Source of the DNA: Maea johnstoni
Taxonomy: Eukaryota; Annelida; Polychaeta; Spionida; Magelonidae
Assembly: GCA_963942565.1 (NCBI GenBank)
Contig: OZ012686.1
Location: 36,196,533 to 36,260,532, forward strand
Direction: 5' to 3'
DNA length: 64,000 bases
The notes under the pieces: generated by a model
Told to the model about the DNA's origin: nothing
Databases searched by the model: none
What the model saw: only the letters and a program-made list of their open reading frames with translations
Translations under genes and position numbers: made by a program
Shown here: piece by piece, positions 14,302 through 25,910 of the stretch
Numbering within the stretch: the first letter of the stretch is position 1
Layout: every line of letters begins with the position of its first letter

Positions 14302-14999
14302 AGGCCTCCTGACTAGGTTGCCATTATCTCATTGGTCAAGCGCTGATCTAGCTCTTCTTCTGAGCAGCTGTTGTAACAATATTTTGATCAGATCCCCTGC
14401 CATCAGTATTGATCATAACCCAGTGCTACCAATCCCTAGTTGTGTAACATCCAAGCTTGGGAAAAGATGAGAAATTACCTTCACCCTGTCATGCCTAGAG
14501 TTTGTTTTTTTAATTCGGCTCATTTTGTTTTTGAATAAGAACTTTATAGCTCTCTCGATGGCTGATTATAAATTCCTGTTCATTGATTGCAAAAAGAACC
14601 AGGTAAATTGTTCAGTACTGAATGATCTGGGGTAAAAGATCAGAATAATCTTAACCAATTTCAAAATGGGGATATACCAATATTGTCTTGATATCCCCTT
14701 TTCACAGTTCCCCTTATTCAAGTTCAAAGGAGTTCTGTGATCGTGTCCATTAGTGGTATTGCTGATTCCCTCTAGCATCCCAAGACCATTAGCTGTAGCT
14801 AAGAGTGAATTTCAATCCTGGCTGGGGAATTCTTTAGGGTCTCGGATAGAGCTTTGATCCAATTGTACTGCTTGAGTTGTGACTGGGCATGAACTGTTAG
14901 CTTTGTCAAGAAAGGTGTTGGTTGAGGTTACTAAGTTGCTTTTGTAAATCCTGTAGGCTGAGTTATTTAGACCCAAAACAAGCTTGTGTAAGAATTTAT
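14302..14999. other. Unassigned non-coding sequence
   Basis: No supported gene. A weak SINE-like word (CCTGGCTGGGGAATTCTTTAG near 14817) is too short to call. Confidence 0.4.
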
Positions 15000-15330
15000 T
15001 TTGAGGATTTTGTAAAAAGGGTGATGAAAGTGAAAAAGGGCATGATGAAGGGGTATAAGTAGGATAGTGGAGATGTAAAAAGGGTTAAGTGTAGGGGTAT
15101 AAAGAAAATGATGAAGCGGTAAGAAGGGGGTGGAGAAAGGGTTAAAAGGATGCCAGTGAAAGAATAAAATGAGGATAGAAAAGGGTGGAAAGAGGATGGA
15201 TGAAAAGGTAAAAAATTTAAATCAAGGGGTAAGATATGAGGAATGAAATAGAAATGTTGGTGATGTGACAAAGGGATGGTGAAAGAAGGAAAACAATGGA
15301 ATTCAAAGAGGTACAATATAGGATAGATAA
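15000..15330. repeat. Purine-rich low-complexity stretch
   Basis: The plus strand is dominated by G and A, with recurring GGGTATAA, AAAGGG and GATGAAG words. The minus-strand frame of about 130 codons through it is rich in F, P, S and L for that reason and is not a gene. The words are the complement of ACCCC/TATACCCC words in the pyrimidine-rich DNA that follows, so this may be an old inverted part of the same repeat. Confidence 0.6.
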
Positions 15331-15374
15331 AGGCTCTTACTCTGATATAAATTTGATGTTTTAGAAATTGGCAC

Positions 15375-15944
15375 AGTCCACCACTCATGCCTTACACCTG
15401 CAGGCTATTTTCCCCTCCTCCCCCTTCCTTTATACCCCTTCTAATGTCCTGTAACTGTGAGCATTTCTCACTGTTAGTCTTAAGTGCTCTTAGGTTGATA
15501 ATGGTATCACACACCATACCTGAAGGCTATTGTACCCCCTCCGCCCCTTCTTTTATACCCCCTCCTCCCATCTACTTACCCCTATACAACTCTGTTAGAT
15601 CTGTGTAAGTGATGTTTTCACTGGACGTGCTTATCACCCTTTGACTGGTTGTTCTCCCATGCCCCTTCTATTTTGCCCCTTTTCTCATTCACTATGTACA
15701 GATCAGTGAGATAGGTGTAAGTGGTGTTTTCTCACTTGTTTAAATCACCTTCGAACTTTAAACAATAGTTATTATCCTTAAGCCCCTTTTCAAATGCCCC
15801 TTCTTACATCAGCTCATAGTCATACTATCTCACAGCATAGTCACTCTTACTCTGTTTGTTTTAAGTAATCCATGTTGTCATTAGACTTGTTAGTCTAAAG
15901 TAAATGATGTTATTCCCAATCAGACTACTAGTACCATCCCCCAT
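15375..15944. repeat. Degenerate left flank of the C-rich minisatellite
   Basis: Diverged units with CCTTCTTTTATACCCC, ACTGTTAGTCTTAAGT, GATGTTTTCACT and CCCCTT words, in the same order as the homogeneous array to the right. Unit spacing is irregular. It looks like the decayed edge of the array. Confidence 0.6.
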
Positions 15945-18010
15945 CCACTATCTATTACCCCCTCACCCCCTCCCCTCTTGCTCTCCTCTACCTAAGGCTA
16001 TAGCCATTCCTGCTTCATTAGCCTTAAGTAAATGATGTTATACACCATCAGACTACTGGTTCCATCCCCCTCCACTATCTATTACCCCCACCCCCACCCC
16101 CCCCTCTTGCTCTCCTCTACCTAAGACTATAACCATTCCTGCTTCATAAGCCTTAAGTAAATGATGTTATACACCATCAGACTACTGGTTCCATCCCCCT
16201 CCACTATCTATTACCAACCACCCCCCCCCCCCCCCTCTTGCTCTCCTCTACCTAAGGCTATAGCCATTCCTGCTTCATTAGCCTTAAGTAAATGATGTTA
16301 TACACCATCAGACTACTGGTTCCATCCCCCTCCACTATCTATTACCCCCCCCCCCTCTTGCTCTCCTCTACCTAAGACTATAGCCATTCCTGCTTCATTA
16401 GCCTTAGGTAAATGATGTTATACACCATCAGACTACTGGTTCCATCCCCCTCCACTATCTATTACCCCCACCCCCCCCCCCCCCCCCCCTCTTGCTCTCC
16501 TCTACCTAAGACTATAGCCATTCCTGCTTCATTAGCCTTAAGTAAATGATGTTATACACCATCAGACTACTGGTTCCATCCCCCTCCACTATCTATTACC
16601 CCCCCCCCCCCCCCTCTTGCTCTCCTCTACCTAAGACTATAGCCATTCCTGCTTCATTAGCCTTAAGTAAATGATGTTATACACCATCAGACTACTGGTA
16701 CCCTCCCCCTCCACTATCTATTACCCCCACCCCCCCCCCCCCCCCTCTTGCTCTCCTCTACCTAAGACTATAGCCATTCCTGCTTCATTAGCCTTAAGTA
16801 AATGATGTTATACACCATCAGACTACTGGTACCCTCCCCCTCAACTATCTATTACCCCCACCCCCCCCCCCCCCCCCTCTTGCTCTCCTCTACCTAAGAC
16901 TATAGCCATTCCTGCTTCATTAGCCTTAGGTAAATGATGTTATACACCATCAGACTACTGGTTCCATCCCCCTCCACTATCTATTACCCCCACCCCCCCC
17001 CCCCCCCCCCCTCTTGCTCTCCTCTACCTAAGACTATAGCCATTCCTGCTTCATTAGCCTTAAGTAAATGATGTTATACACCATCAGACTACTGGTTCCA
17101 TCCCCCTCCACTATCTATTACCCCCCCCCCCCCCCCTCCTCTTGCTCTCCTCTACCTAAGACTATAGCCATTCCTGCTTCATTAGCCTTAAGTAAATGAT
17201 GTTATACACCATCAGACTACTGGTACCCTCCCCCTCCACTATCTATTACCCCCACCCCCCCCCCCCCCCTCTTGCTCTCCTCTACCTAAGACTATAGCCA
17301 TTCCTGCTTCATTAGCCTTAGGTAAATGATGTTATACACCATCAGACTACTGGTTCCATCCCCCTCCACTATCTATTACCCCCACCCCCCCCCCCCCCTC
17401 TTGCTCTCCTCTACCTAAGACTATAGCCATTCCTGCTTCATTAGCCTTAAGTAAATGATGTTATACACCATCAGACTACTGGTTCCATCCCCCTCCACTA
17501 TCTATTACCCCCACCCCCCCCCCCCCCCCCCTCTTGCTCTCCTCTACCTAAGACTATAGCCATTCCTGCTTCATTAGCCTTAAGTAAATGATGTTATACA
17601 CCATCAGACTACTGGTACCCTCCCCCTCCACTATCTATTACCCCCACCCCCCCCCCCCCCCCCCCCATCTTGCTCTCCTCTACCTAAGACTATAGCCATT
17701 CCTGCTTCATTAGCCTTAAGTAAATGATGTTATACACCATCAGACTACTGGTACCCTCCCCCTCCACTATCTATTACCCCCCCCCCCCCCCTCTTGCTCT
17801 CCTCTACCTAAGACTATAGCCATTCCTGCTTCATTAGCCTTAAGTAAATGATGTTATACACCATCAGACTACTGGTTCCATCCCCCTCCACTATCTATTA
17901 CCCACATCCCCCCCCCCCCCCCCTTGCTCTCCTCTACCTAAGACTATAGCCATTCCCGCTTCATTAGCCTTAAGTAAATGATGTTATACACCATCAGACT
18001 ACTGGTACCA
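15945..18010. repeat. Minisatellite, about 118-141 bp unit with variable C tracts
   Basis: Sixteen near-identical units: CTCTTGCTCTCCTCTACC, TAAGACTATAGCCATTCC, TGCTTCATTAGCCTTAAG, TAAATGATGTTATACACC, ATCAGACTACTGG, CCATCCCCCTCCACTATC, TATTACCCCCA and then a pure C run. GCTTCATTAG recurs at about 16012, 16141, 16272, 16392, 16526, 16651 and 16792 and onward. The non-C part is almost invariant, and the change in period comes mainly from the C run, roughly 9 to 22 bases. Two variants (GGTTCCAT and GGTACCCT) are interspersed, which is useful for tracing unit history. Confidence 0.95.
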
Positions 18011-18724
18011 TCCCCCTCTTGCCCTCCGCTACCTAACACTACAGCCATATTCCCGCTCTGTTAGTCTAACGTAATAAAGTAAATTAAGTTGTACCATCCC
18101 CCTCCCCTATCTATTATATTCCCCCGCCCTTCTCTACCTAACGCTGTAGCTCTGTTAGTCTAGAGTAATTAAGTAAATCAAGTGGTACCATCCCCCTCCC
18201 CTATCTATTATATTCCCCCGCCCTCCTCTACCTAACGCTGTAGCACTGTTAGTCTAGAGTAATTAAGTAAATCAAGTGGTACCATCCCCCTCCACTATCT
18301 ATTATGTCCCCCCGCCCTCCTCTCCCTAACGCTGTAGTTCTGTTAGTCTAAAGTAATATAGTAAATCAAGTGGTACCATCCCCCTCCACTATCTATTATA
18401 TTCCCCCGCCCTCCTCTACCTAACGCTGTAGTTCTGTTAGTCTAAAGTAATATAGTAAATCAAGTGGTACCATCCCCCTCCACTATCTATTATGTCCCCC
18501 CGCCCTCCTCTACCTAACGCTGTAGCTCTGTTAGTCTAAAGTAATATAGTAAATCAAGTGGTACCATCCCCCTCCCCTATCTATTATGTCCCCCCGCCCT
18601 CCTCTACCTAACGCTGTAGTTCTGTTAGTCTAAAGTAATATAGTAAATCAAGTTGTACCATCCCCCTCCACTATCTATTATATTCCCCTGCCCTCCTCTA
18701 CCTAACGCTGTAGCTCTGTTAGTC
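18011..18724. repeat. Shorter derived minisatellite, about 94-bp unit
   Basis: About eight units of GTACCATCCCCCTCCACTAT, CTATTATATTCCCCCGCCC, TCCTCTACCTAACGCTGTAG, TTCTGTTAGTCTAAAGTAAT and ATAGTAAATCAAGTG. Shared words (CCATCCCCCTCC, ACTATCTATTA, CCTCTACCTAA, TTAGTCT) show common ancestry with the 15945-18010 array, from which this unit lacks the C run and the ACACCATCAG part. One further unit lies at 19210-19310, beyond the inserted foldback element. Confidence 0.92.
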
Positions 18725-19209
18725 TTAAAGGGCAAATGCACCATCATGATGATTTAGGTTCAAAATGTGCCTATATGTGTCACCTTTCAAATAAGACCAC
18801 CCGCAAGTCTGTCCTCCTCAGCACTCCTCAGATATGGCTTATGAAAGTTAGTAAAAAACTAGCCTGAGTCTGGGTATAGAGGCTGCCATTATCAGAAGTG
18901 GTGCTTATGAAGTGAAGTCAGCCCTGCTTCTGATTGGTTGAGAGATATCAGTGGCAGTCACTGATATCTCTCAACCAATCAGAAGCAGCACTGGCAGTCA
19001 CTTCATACCACTGATTGTGCTTAATTGGGCTTAATTGGCCTGCAATGTCAGCCTCCATGCCCAGACTCAGGCTAGTTTCTTACTAACTTTCATAAGCCAT
19101 ATCTGAGGAGTGCTGAGGAGGACAGACTTGCGGGTGGTCTTATTAGAAAGGTGACACGTATAGGCACATTTTGAACCTAAATCATTATGATGGTGCATTT
19201 GCCCTTTAA
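18725..19209. mobile_element. Foldback MITE with TTAA target duplication
   Basis: The whole 485 bp is close to one inverted repeat. The arms of about 160 bp start TTAAAGGGCAAATGCACCAT on both strands and differ at only a few positions. The centre is a perfect 30-bp stem (18924-18953 against 18959-18988) with a 5-base loop GCAGT. TTAA lies at each end (18725-18728 and 19206-19209). The element interrupts the minisatellite: left sequence TTAGTC and right sequence GTAATTAAGTAAAT join into a normal unit once the element and one TTAA are removed. TTAA duplication is the piggyBac pattern; the superfamily is inferred from that alone. Confidence 0.92.
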
Positions 19210-19310
19210 GTAATTAAGTAAATTAAGTTGTACCATCCCCCTCCACTATCTGTTATGTCCCCTCGCCGTCCTCTACCTAACTCTGTAGCTCTGTTAGTCT
19301 AGAGTAAATG
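19210..19310. repeat. Last unit of the 94-bp minisatellite
   Basis: Carries GTACCATCCCCCTCCACTAT, CCTCTACCTAACTCTGTAG and TTAGTCTAGAGTAAATG. It is separated from the main array by the foldback element. Confidence 0.85.
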
Positions 19311-19496
19311 AAGTTGTTCCCCATCAGCCCTAACACCTGCAATATGTTGACTGAGATGTTCCTCTTCCCCCAAAATAAACCCAGGACATGGGTTCTGGAT
19401 TTTCTAAGAATTTGGATGTTCCTGCGACCGCAAGCTTGAAATACCTCCAGGAACCGATGGTAAATAGACCATTCACTCATTCCGCACAGATAACAC

Positions 19497-19680
19497 TTAA
19501 CCCTTTCAAGCCAGTACCAATCAAAATCCTGACAACTTTTTGATATCTCTCCAATAAAAGACCTTTTAAAAAATGTTTTAACGAGAAAGCTTGATTGGAA
19601 TTCAGCATACAACCAATCCACGAATAATCTGTGAATTTTTATTTATTTATTAATTCCGCTGATACTCTAATGGGGACTTT
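19497..19680 (+). mobile_element. TTAA-type MITE family B, diverged
   Basis: Begins TTAACCCTTTCAAGCC and shares TTTGATATCTCTCCAATAAAAG with the element at 60385-60597 (TTATCTCTCCAACAAAAGCC there). The right end is not clear. A matching end word, GGCATGAACGGGTTAA, occurs at about 20051-20066, so the element may be longer or two copies may abut. Confidence 0.45.
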
Positions 19681-20682
19681 CTGCATGATAAGATAGCGTA
19701 TTCATGCCCTGAGTATCATGCTACTCAGAAAAATATGAAAATATCTTATAATGAAAGTGTTATTGTGAACAAAGATCTAAATAAAGCACCTACATGACCA
19801 AATTAAATTGTTGTATTTACACAGGTGTTCAACTCATTGCGGTTCTCATTTCTACTTGCAGAAGGCATAAGAAAATGTTTGAATTCTAGAAGTGTTCAAC
19901 TTATAGAGGTATTCTAAGGAAGAGTTTACTACATATTGTGAAGTGAAAGTAATGTCTACATTCATGGATTAACTATTCTTTAATATAATAAATATGCAAT
20001 AGTTCTATTGTTATGGTAGTCAGATATTGCTGGAATATTGTGAGGCCACAGGCATGAACGGGTTAATCTCTATGACAGGTTTTAGAATGGATACCTAAAT
20101 CCTGGTGGCACTTGAAAATTGCCAGTGATGTGTATTTGCATCAGTGACTTATGATGCAGTATCATTATATTGAAGTCCTCTCAAAAATGACAGGATGCCG
20201 TAAATGCCACTTTATCACTGTAGTCTGGTGCCGGGTGAATTTGTCCTTTAAGAAGCCCGAGAATCCATTAAGATTGGCTTAAGATTCCTGGTTCAATATT
20301 GAACCGGAAAGGTGCTCAGGATTTGTAGGAAGAAGCTGAAAGCCTAATATTTACCATGCTGAAAGGCTTGGCCTCCGTGGCCGGCCGGTTTCCCTGCTGC
20401 TGTACATACCATGTGGCTTTATAAGCAAGACTGCATGTCGGCTGTGGGCTGCATGCATAGAGCTCGCTGTCAGATTATCTCAACCAGATGTGTGTTAAGG
20501 GATTTCCTTGAGATGAAGGATGGAGAATATTAATCGGGAACTTGTCTTTGCAGAGCAGGAGACAGGATTTCTCAGTCGCAAGCTTATGTACTGAGGAAGG
20601 CTCAATCTGATAATCCCTATGATGCTTAGCTTTAACACATTCACATCTAATGCATACAAATAGCCCAATGTATGGAAATATC
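19681..20682. other. Unassigned sequence with a GC-richer patch
   Basis: No gene is supported. GGTTCAATATTGAACC at 20290-20305 is a perfect 16-bp palindrome. The patch at 20365-20480 has CCGTGGCCGGCCGG and CTTTATAAGCAAG and might be regulatory, but nothing decides it. Confidence 0.35.
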
Positions 20683-20893
20683 TTAACCTTTATGCTGCTG
20701 GTGGCTAGTTTGGCTATTACAAAATCACGCAAACAACCCTGAAAAATGACAGAAACCCTGGAACATGGCTTATCTGACAGTACTCAGTGAGAGTTATCCA
20801 ATGAATGCCAACATGACAGGGTTTAGGCGGCTTTCAAAAATCTTTGCATCCTAGTGCTTTGGACAAAAGTAGAGTAAGCATTGGAAGGGTTAA
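20683..20893 (-). mobile_element. TTAACCCTT MITE family A, copy 2
   Basis: On the plus strand it starts TTAACCTTTATGCTGCTGG and ends CATTGGAAGGGTTAA. Its reverse complement carries the same ordered words as the copy at 55769-55979. It is 211 bp with TTAA at both ends. Confidence 0.85.
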
Positions 20894-21576
20894 AGGTGAA
20901 AGCAATATTTTGAGAAATGTTTGACAGTGATTCGTTCTGGCTGGGTTGAACAATCTTTCTTTAAATAGTTTTCAAATATACACAATATTCCTGAGTTATG
21001 TTCAAAGTTGCACCCCAGATTGCCAGTGGGTTAATTTTTTAGATTTTTAAAAATTTGCCATGGCGGATGTTTTTTTTAATTTCATATTCATATCATTTCA
21101 ATCAGTATATGGATTGGTTACTTGCAGATGAACAATAATTTATAATTCTTCCCTATTGTCTTACAGACTTAGTCATTGAAAATGTGCACTGGCCATAAGT
21201 CACCATGAGCTGTGATGAATTGACCAGTCAATGGACACGCTAAACAATTATCCACAGGTCATTACACATGTAATTGAATAAGTGTGCAAGATGACGTAAT
21301 AAAGGAAAATGCACTTGGGGTCCAGTATAAGATGACATATCAAAGGAAAATGCACTGGATATCCTGTCCAGTGGAGAGACAGATCTTTATGATGCTGTTG
21401 TCTGGGGATCGGAATGTATGTGGTGGTTCTGTCTTCTTGACTCATACAGAATGTTTAGTCCAACCTACAACCTTTAAAATGAAAGGATATGAAACTGTAG
21501 GCCAGCAAAATCAGAGAAGTGGCTTCTGTGGAAAATAAATCCATTCTCACTCAACTGTCTACACAAGTGTTGAGAT
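20894..21576. other. Unassigned non-coding sequence with a short direct repeat
   Basis: AAAGGAAAATGCACT occurs twice (about 21301 and 21343), each preceded by GATGACAT or GATGACGT, a 42-bp direct duplication. No gene is supported. Confidence 0.45.
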
Positions 21577-21660
21577 TGCTAGAGTTTGAATCCGGTGCCA
21601 GGCATGGGAGAAAGTTGCCAGTGACCTGGGTTAAGGATGCGATTTTCCTCAAATTCCTCA
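21577..21660 (+). mobile_element. SINE 3' portion with B box
   Basis: GAGTTTGAATCCGGTGCC corresponds to the B-box region of the SINE. It is followed by GGCATGGGAGAAAGTTGCCAG and TGACCTGGGTTAAGG, which match GGCATGAGAGAAAGTTGGCAG and TGAATTGGGGGTTATG at 44995-45030. The head is missing or too diverged to see. Confidence 0.6.
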
Positions 21661-23446
21661 AAATCAATAATAACAGGTTAATCAAGATATAGCCCCAATA
21701 TGACAGATAAAACAACAACAAAAATAGCAACAAAGTACGAAATTCCCAATTCCTTTCTGAGTTGACTGACCAACCAGCCTATGAGTAGTGCTGTCAGTGA
21801 CAGATAGGTGGCGCTTTATTGTTTCCTACCCCTGCTTGAATCAAACTCTAACACCACCTGGTGAGGTACTTGTAAATGTTAACCAACCTGAACACTCTGG
21901 GCACCTTGACCACTCGGTGCCCAGTAATAAAAAAACTTGAATATAGTGTGTACAGTAATGTATGACAGCTTACATTCAATGCTAGGACACTAGCTCTGAC
22001 AAGTTCTGTACTCAATAAGACAGTCTAATTCAATTCCCAACTCTGATGCTCTGCAGTGATTGACATTTGACTCAGCTCTCCATTTGCACTAATTGATGAC
22101 ATGCAATGTACATGGATCAAGTTCTTAATGAAATCATGCAACAGATTTACAGGCATTAAAGGAGTTAAGCGAATACCAGTGCAGGAAATCGAACATGGCC
22201 CATTGCTTGATTTGGATAATTGAGGATAGGTTTATGAAAGTCGAGCAAGTTGTGCAGAAAGCAAAGACGTGGATACTATAAATACCAAATTAAGTGATCA
22301 TTTGAGATGTCCATCTGTCCCACTCTGTTTTAAGCCTGCTCACTTCTTCACGGTTGACTCGCTGGTCCTAGGAAGTGTTCCGGATGATTGGAAATCAAAG
22401 TGTATGTGTTATGTGGTGTCTGGGTGAAGGATTAATTTGATCTGAGATATTTTCTTGCCATCAGTTCTGTAGATTTATCTTAATGTGATTGATTTCTTCA
22501 CAGAGTTGAATCATAGACTGAGCATGCTCTTTTGTAAGGTTATTTGGCTTGCAATAAAGCATATCAGTAAATATCTCAATTCACCACTATAATTCTAAAA
22601 TAACGGTCAGAGTTGAAAGGAGAATCTGATTGTAAGAGTAAATTTCTGCAAACATTTTTGCAATGAAAATTATTCCGCTCATCTGACTTTTATTGTGGTA
22701 ACATTTTTAATCCATAGGTGGCACTGCAGCTCCTCTAGTGCACATTAACAGGCAAAAAGCCAGTCATTCAAGTTATACCAATAAAAATGAGGTTATGTTC
22801 ATGTTATTGTAGAATCCAAATATATCTAGTATATTCCAAATAGATTTATAAATCAAACATATGTCAAAACAATAAGAAATCAAACTTTTAGCAGCTATAG
22901 TATTTTAACATAGGGAGATAGAATTAGGGGAAAGCATTTTTGCAATATTGTATTCTGCAAAGAGTTGATGCTATATGTATGTATATTAAGCCAGGAAGAG
23001 AGTTGTTATTGGGGTTGGGAGAACTTCACAACACCTTTGCATCAGCTGTCTTTTATGGTGACATATTATGGTCTCAGGAAAGAAAAGTTCGGGAATGACC
23101 AAAGGATTCTTGGCCCCTCTGATGGTGTCCCGAAATGCTCCAGCGATAGAAAGAGAAACTTTTACCCTGTTCTTGTAATCTTAGCCAGGGTAAACATCAA
23201 GCACCCTTTGTTCTCAAGTAGGTTCGTGAAGCCTTTTGAGGTGGGAAGGGTGTCAGGTTATGGTAGCAGCCTCCAAGAAGTCAGCTGTATTGTCTGGTTG
23301 CCCAGGGTAACGATACCACCTGTAACCTGCTGCATCTTGAGTAGAGAGGCATGATTTTTGCTTCATAGGCTGTAGTATCTTTGGAAATCTCATGTTCAGA
23401 TCAATATTGATCTGCTTCATGAATATATTACCTGATAAAGGGTTAT
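21661..23446. other. Unassigned sequence
   Basis: No gene is supported. The 129-codon plus-strand frame at 22965-23354 is unrecognised. GTTGCCCAGGGTAAC at 23297-23311 is an inverted GTTGCC/GGTAAC pair resembling an RFX X-box with a 3-base spacer; function is unknown. Confidence 0.35.
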
Positions 23447-23639
23447 TTAACCCATCAATGCTTCACAATTTCAATGATATTTTGCAAAAATATTTTATAG
23501 AAATAAGTCAATCAGAACATTACTTTCAAATCTCCCTCAGATATTTTGTAAAACCATTCTTAATTTCTAAGCTATTTCAAAAATATCATAGGTCCAGACA
23601 ACAATTCCTGGAGGATCTTTTTAAGTATTAATGGGTTAA
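23447..23639. mobile_element. TTAACCCAT-ended MITE, family B-like
   Basis: Starts TTAACCCATCAATGCTTC and ends AGTATTAATGGGTTAA, so the ends are inverted and both carry TTAA. It is 193 bp long and AT-rich. ATATTTTGTAAAACC and TTTCAAAAATAT words recall the 60385-60597 element. Confidence 0.7.
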
Positions 23640-23821
23640 GTTAGTGGGTTGGTTGTACTTGACAAGTTTTTAAATATCTCTCTATGCAAAAACACAAAGA
23701 AAGGGAATAATTGCTGATTTGGTGTAAGCAAATTAACTTCGACATTTGTCAACGTATTTGAATTATGTGAGGTTTGCATTGGAAAACTCAAACTCGCTTA
23801 GCAGTAGTAAAGTTCATATTT

Positions 23822-24052
23822 AGGCCTAGAAAAAAATTGTTTGTTTCCTGTAACGGTCTGAAAAAAAATAGGGTAGGTAGGTCGGTAAAATGTTTCTTTT
23901 TTGGATAATTTTTTTGGTCAAAAATATGTGTTTTATGCATGTTTTATGGTGATTGGGAGTTTGGAGGCCGGAATTTTTTTTAGGGTAGGGCTTTTTTTTA
24001 ATAAAAACTTGTTAGGATAGGGTTACAGGAAACAAACAGCTTTTTTAGGCCT
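23822..24052. mobile_element. AGGCCT-ended MITE with imperfect TIRs of about 32 bp
   Basis: The left end reads AGGCCTAGAAAAAAATTG, TTTGTTTCCTGTAAC. The right end, reverse complemented, reads AGGCCTAAAAAAGCTG, TTTGTTTCCTGTAAC. The interior is T-rich with AGGGTAGG words near both ends. No target duplication could be fixed, so the superfamily is left open. Confidence 0.8.
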
Positions 24053-25287
24053 TATGACAAGTGCATATAGATCTATATAAGAGGATCTTTTCTCAAGATT
24101 TCTCTGGCTTGCATAGAATGTGTTAGAGTCTTGAACCTAGCCAGTGATTTTTTTTTATGATTAAAAGAAATTTCTACCTAAGGTCAAAATGTCACCCTTA
24201 TTTGAATTAGTTAAAAGCAACCCCCCTTTATCTATAAACAAACCCTCTGAAATCCATTTGCTCATGCAGTGTGTGCCCCTGAGCTGACCGGTGACCGCTG
24301 ACCACTGTTTACATATGGTCAGTGTATCCAGGGGTGGACACATGTCTCAGGTCTGGTAAGAGCAATAAGTGTTAAGGGAAGTCCCTGCCAGCCTAGGCAA
24401 GATAAGCCCCACTTGCCTGGGGATAAGCATTTGTCAAATACACCCAGACAGTGACCTCTCATTAGGGTCATGCCCTTTGACCCCATAGCAAGGTAACTGG
24501 CCTTCGACCCCTGCCTGTTAGACACAGGGCTCGACTGTGCAGTAATAACTACAGTATGCTTTTGCCATGTGTGCTGGGGGAAATATGTAAGTTTATGTTT
24601 CTATTATAGAGTCGACTTCATTTTGTTGAATGCACATGTGTAAGAATATGTTTACTTGATAAATGTATATACATCTACATCTGAATGGTTTTCAGTATAT
24701 CACCGGGTAATAGGTAGAGTGGAAATATTAGATATATTCAACACAGCTGAGAAATTTTATTCAAATATGTTCAAGTTCATGCTTAATAGTGAAGCTATTT
24801 TCATAAGTATCATAACATCCATGTGATAGTTTTTTACATTGTATTCTGAGCATGGAGGAGTGAAATGCATTTTTTTTCATACAGTTTGTATAATCATAGT
24901 AAACAGATGAACAAGACTATATATAAACCTAATATTTATGTGTATTTTATTTGTTATAGGTAGCAATGTTTTTTTTGTTTCTAAATAACAGACTTAGGGC
25001 ACATGGGGTATGAATTATTTAAGTAGCGTACATGAGGAGCCAGTATTAATCTAGCGGTACATGCATGCAATACATCTTCTCATCGAGACCTTATGGTTCA
25101 TGTTGTGGTTGCTGCTGCCACCTGGACCCCGTAATGATGTGCATGGCTGATCCCAAGGTTCCGACAGACAGACAGCAGAGGAGGCAGAGGCCACACAGTA
25201 GCAGTCGGATCCTTCTCATTCCTCTCAGGTTTTTAAGGGTGGCCCGTACAAACCTAGGACCAGTAATGAAAGGATTAGAAACACCCT
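24053..25287. other. Unassigned non-coding sequence
   Basis: Unique DNA. A lone hAT-terminus-like word CAGGGCTCGAC sits at 24525 without a visible partner. No gene is supported. Confidence 0.4.
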
Positions 25288-25487
25288 TCCGATGTGGAGG
25301 CTTATGTTCAAAGCACATTAGGATGCATAGACCTTTGAAAACCTAAACCCTGTCATGTTGGTATTCACTAGATAGCTCTCACTGAGAACTCTCAGATGAG
25401 TACCCATATGCCAGGGACTCTGTCATTTACATCTTTTTTGAACAATTTTGTAGTGGCAGAATAAGCCACCAGCAGCATAGGGGTTAA
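25288..25487 (+). mobile_element. TTAACCCTT MITE family A, copy 3 (eroded)
   Basis: The left end is eroded (ACACCCTTCCGATG, without TTAA). The middle has AACCTAAACCCTGTCATG, TTGGTATTCACTAGATAGC and TCTCAGATGAGTACCCATATG. The right end is CCACCAGCAGCATAGGGGTT with TTAA at 25484-25487. Confidence 0.75.
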
Positions 25488-25765
25488 GAATGTTTATGTG
25501 TTAAGAGTTGTAATGGATTTTCTAGTCCAGTACTGTGACATCTATGCTGCGATGAGGCTGCCGCATCAGAGGTTCTAAATGGTACAATAGACTCGTCCCA
25601 TGGCCACCGATAATTGAATATGACGATCAATCTCAATCAGGCTGATCGGTTTTGGCAGTTTATGTGATGCGTAGCAATGAATTACTAACCAGATTCTGTG
25701 TAACTGTTACACTTGTGGCCTCCTTGAACTTAACCCTGTTATTCCCATGGTGGTTGGGCCCTCTA

Positions 25766-25910
<145 letters not shown>

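Noticed and set aside
14996-15388. 130-codon minus-strand frame rich in F, P and S
   Set aside because: The composition follows from the purine-rich plus strand; there is no domain or conserved motif.
22965-23354. 129-codon plus-strand frame as a gene
   Set aside because: No recognisable family and no compositional sign of coding.
23447-23639. Assigning all TTAACCC elements to a single family
   Set aside because: The interiors fall into at least two unrelated groups, so they share the termini type but not one consensus.
24525-24535. CAGGGCTCGAC as a hAT terminus
   Set aside because: No inverted partner or target duplication found nearby. The similar CAGGGCTGGATTTC at 61583 was rejected for the same reason.
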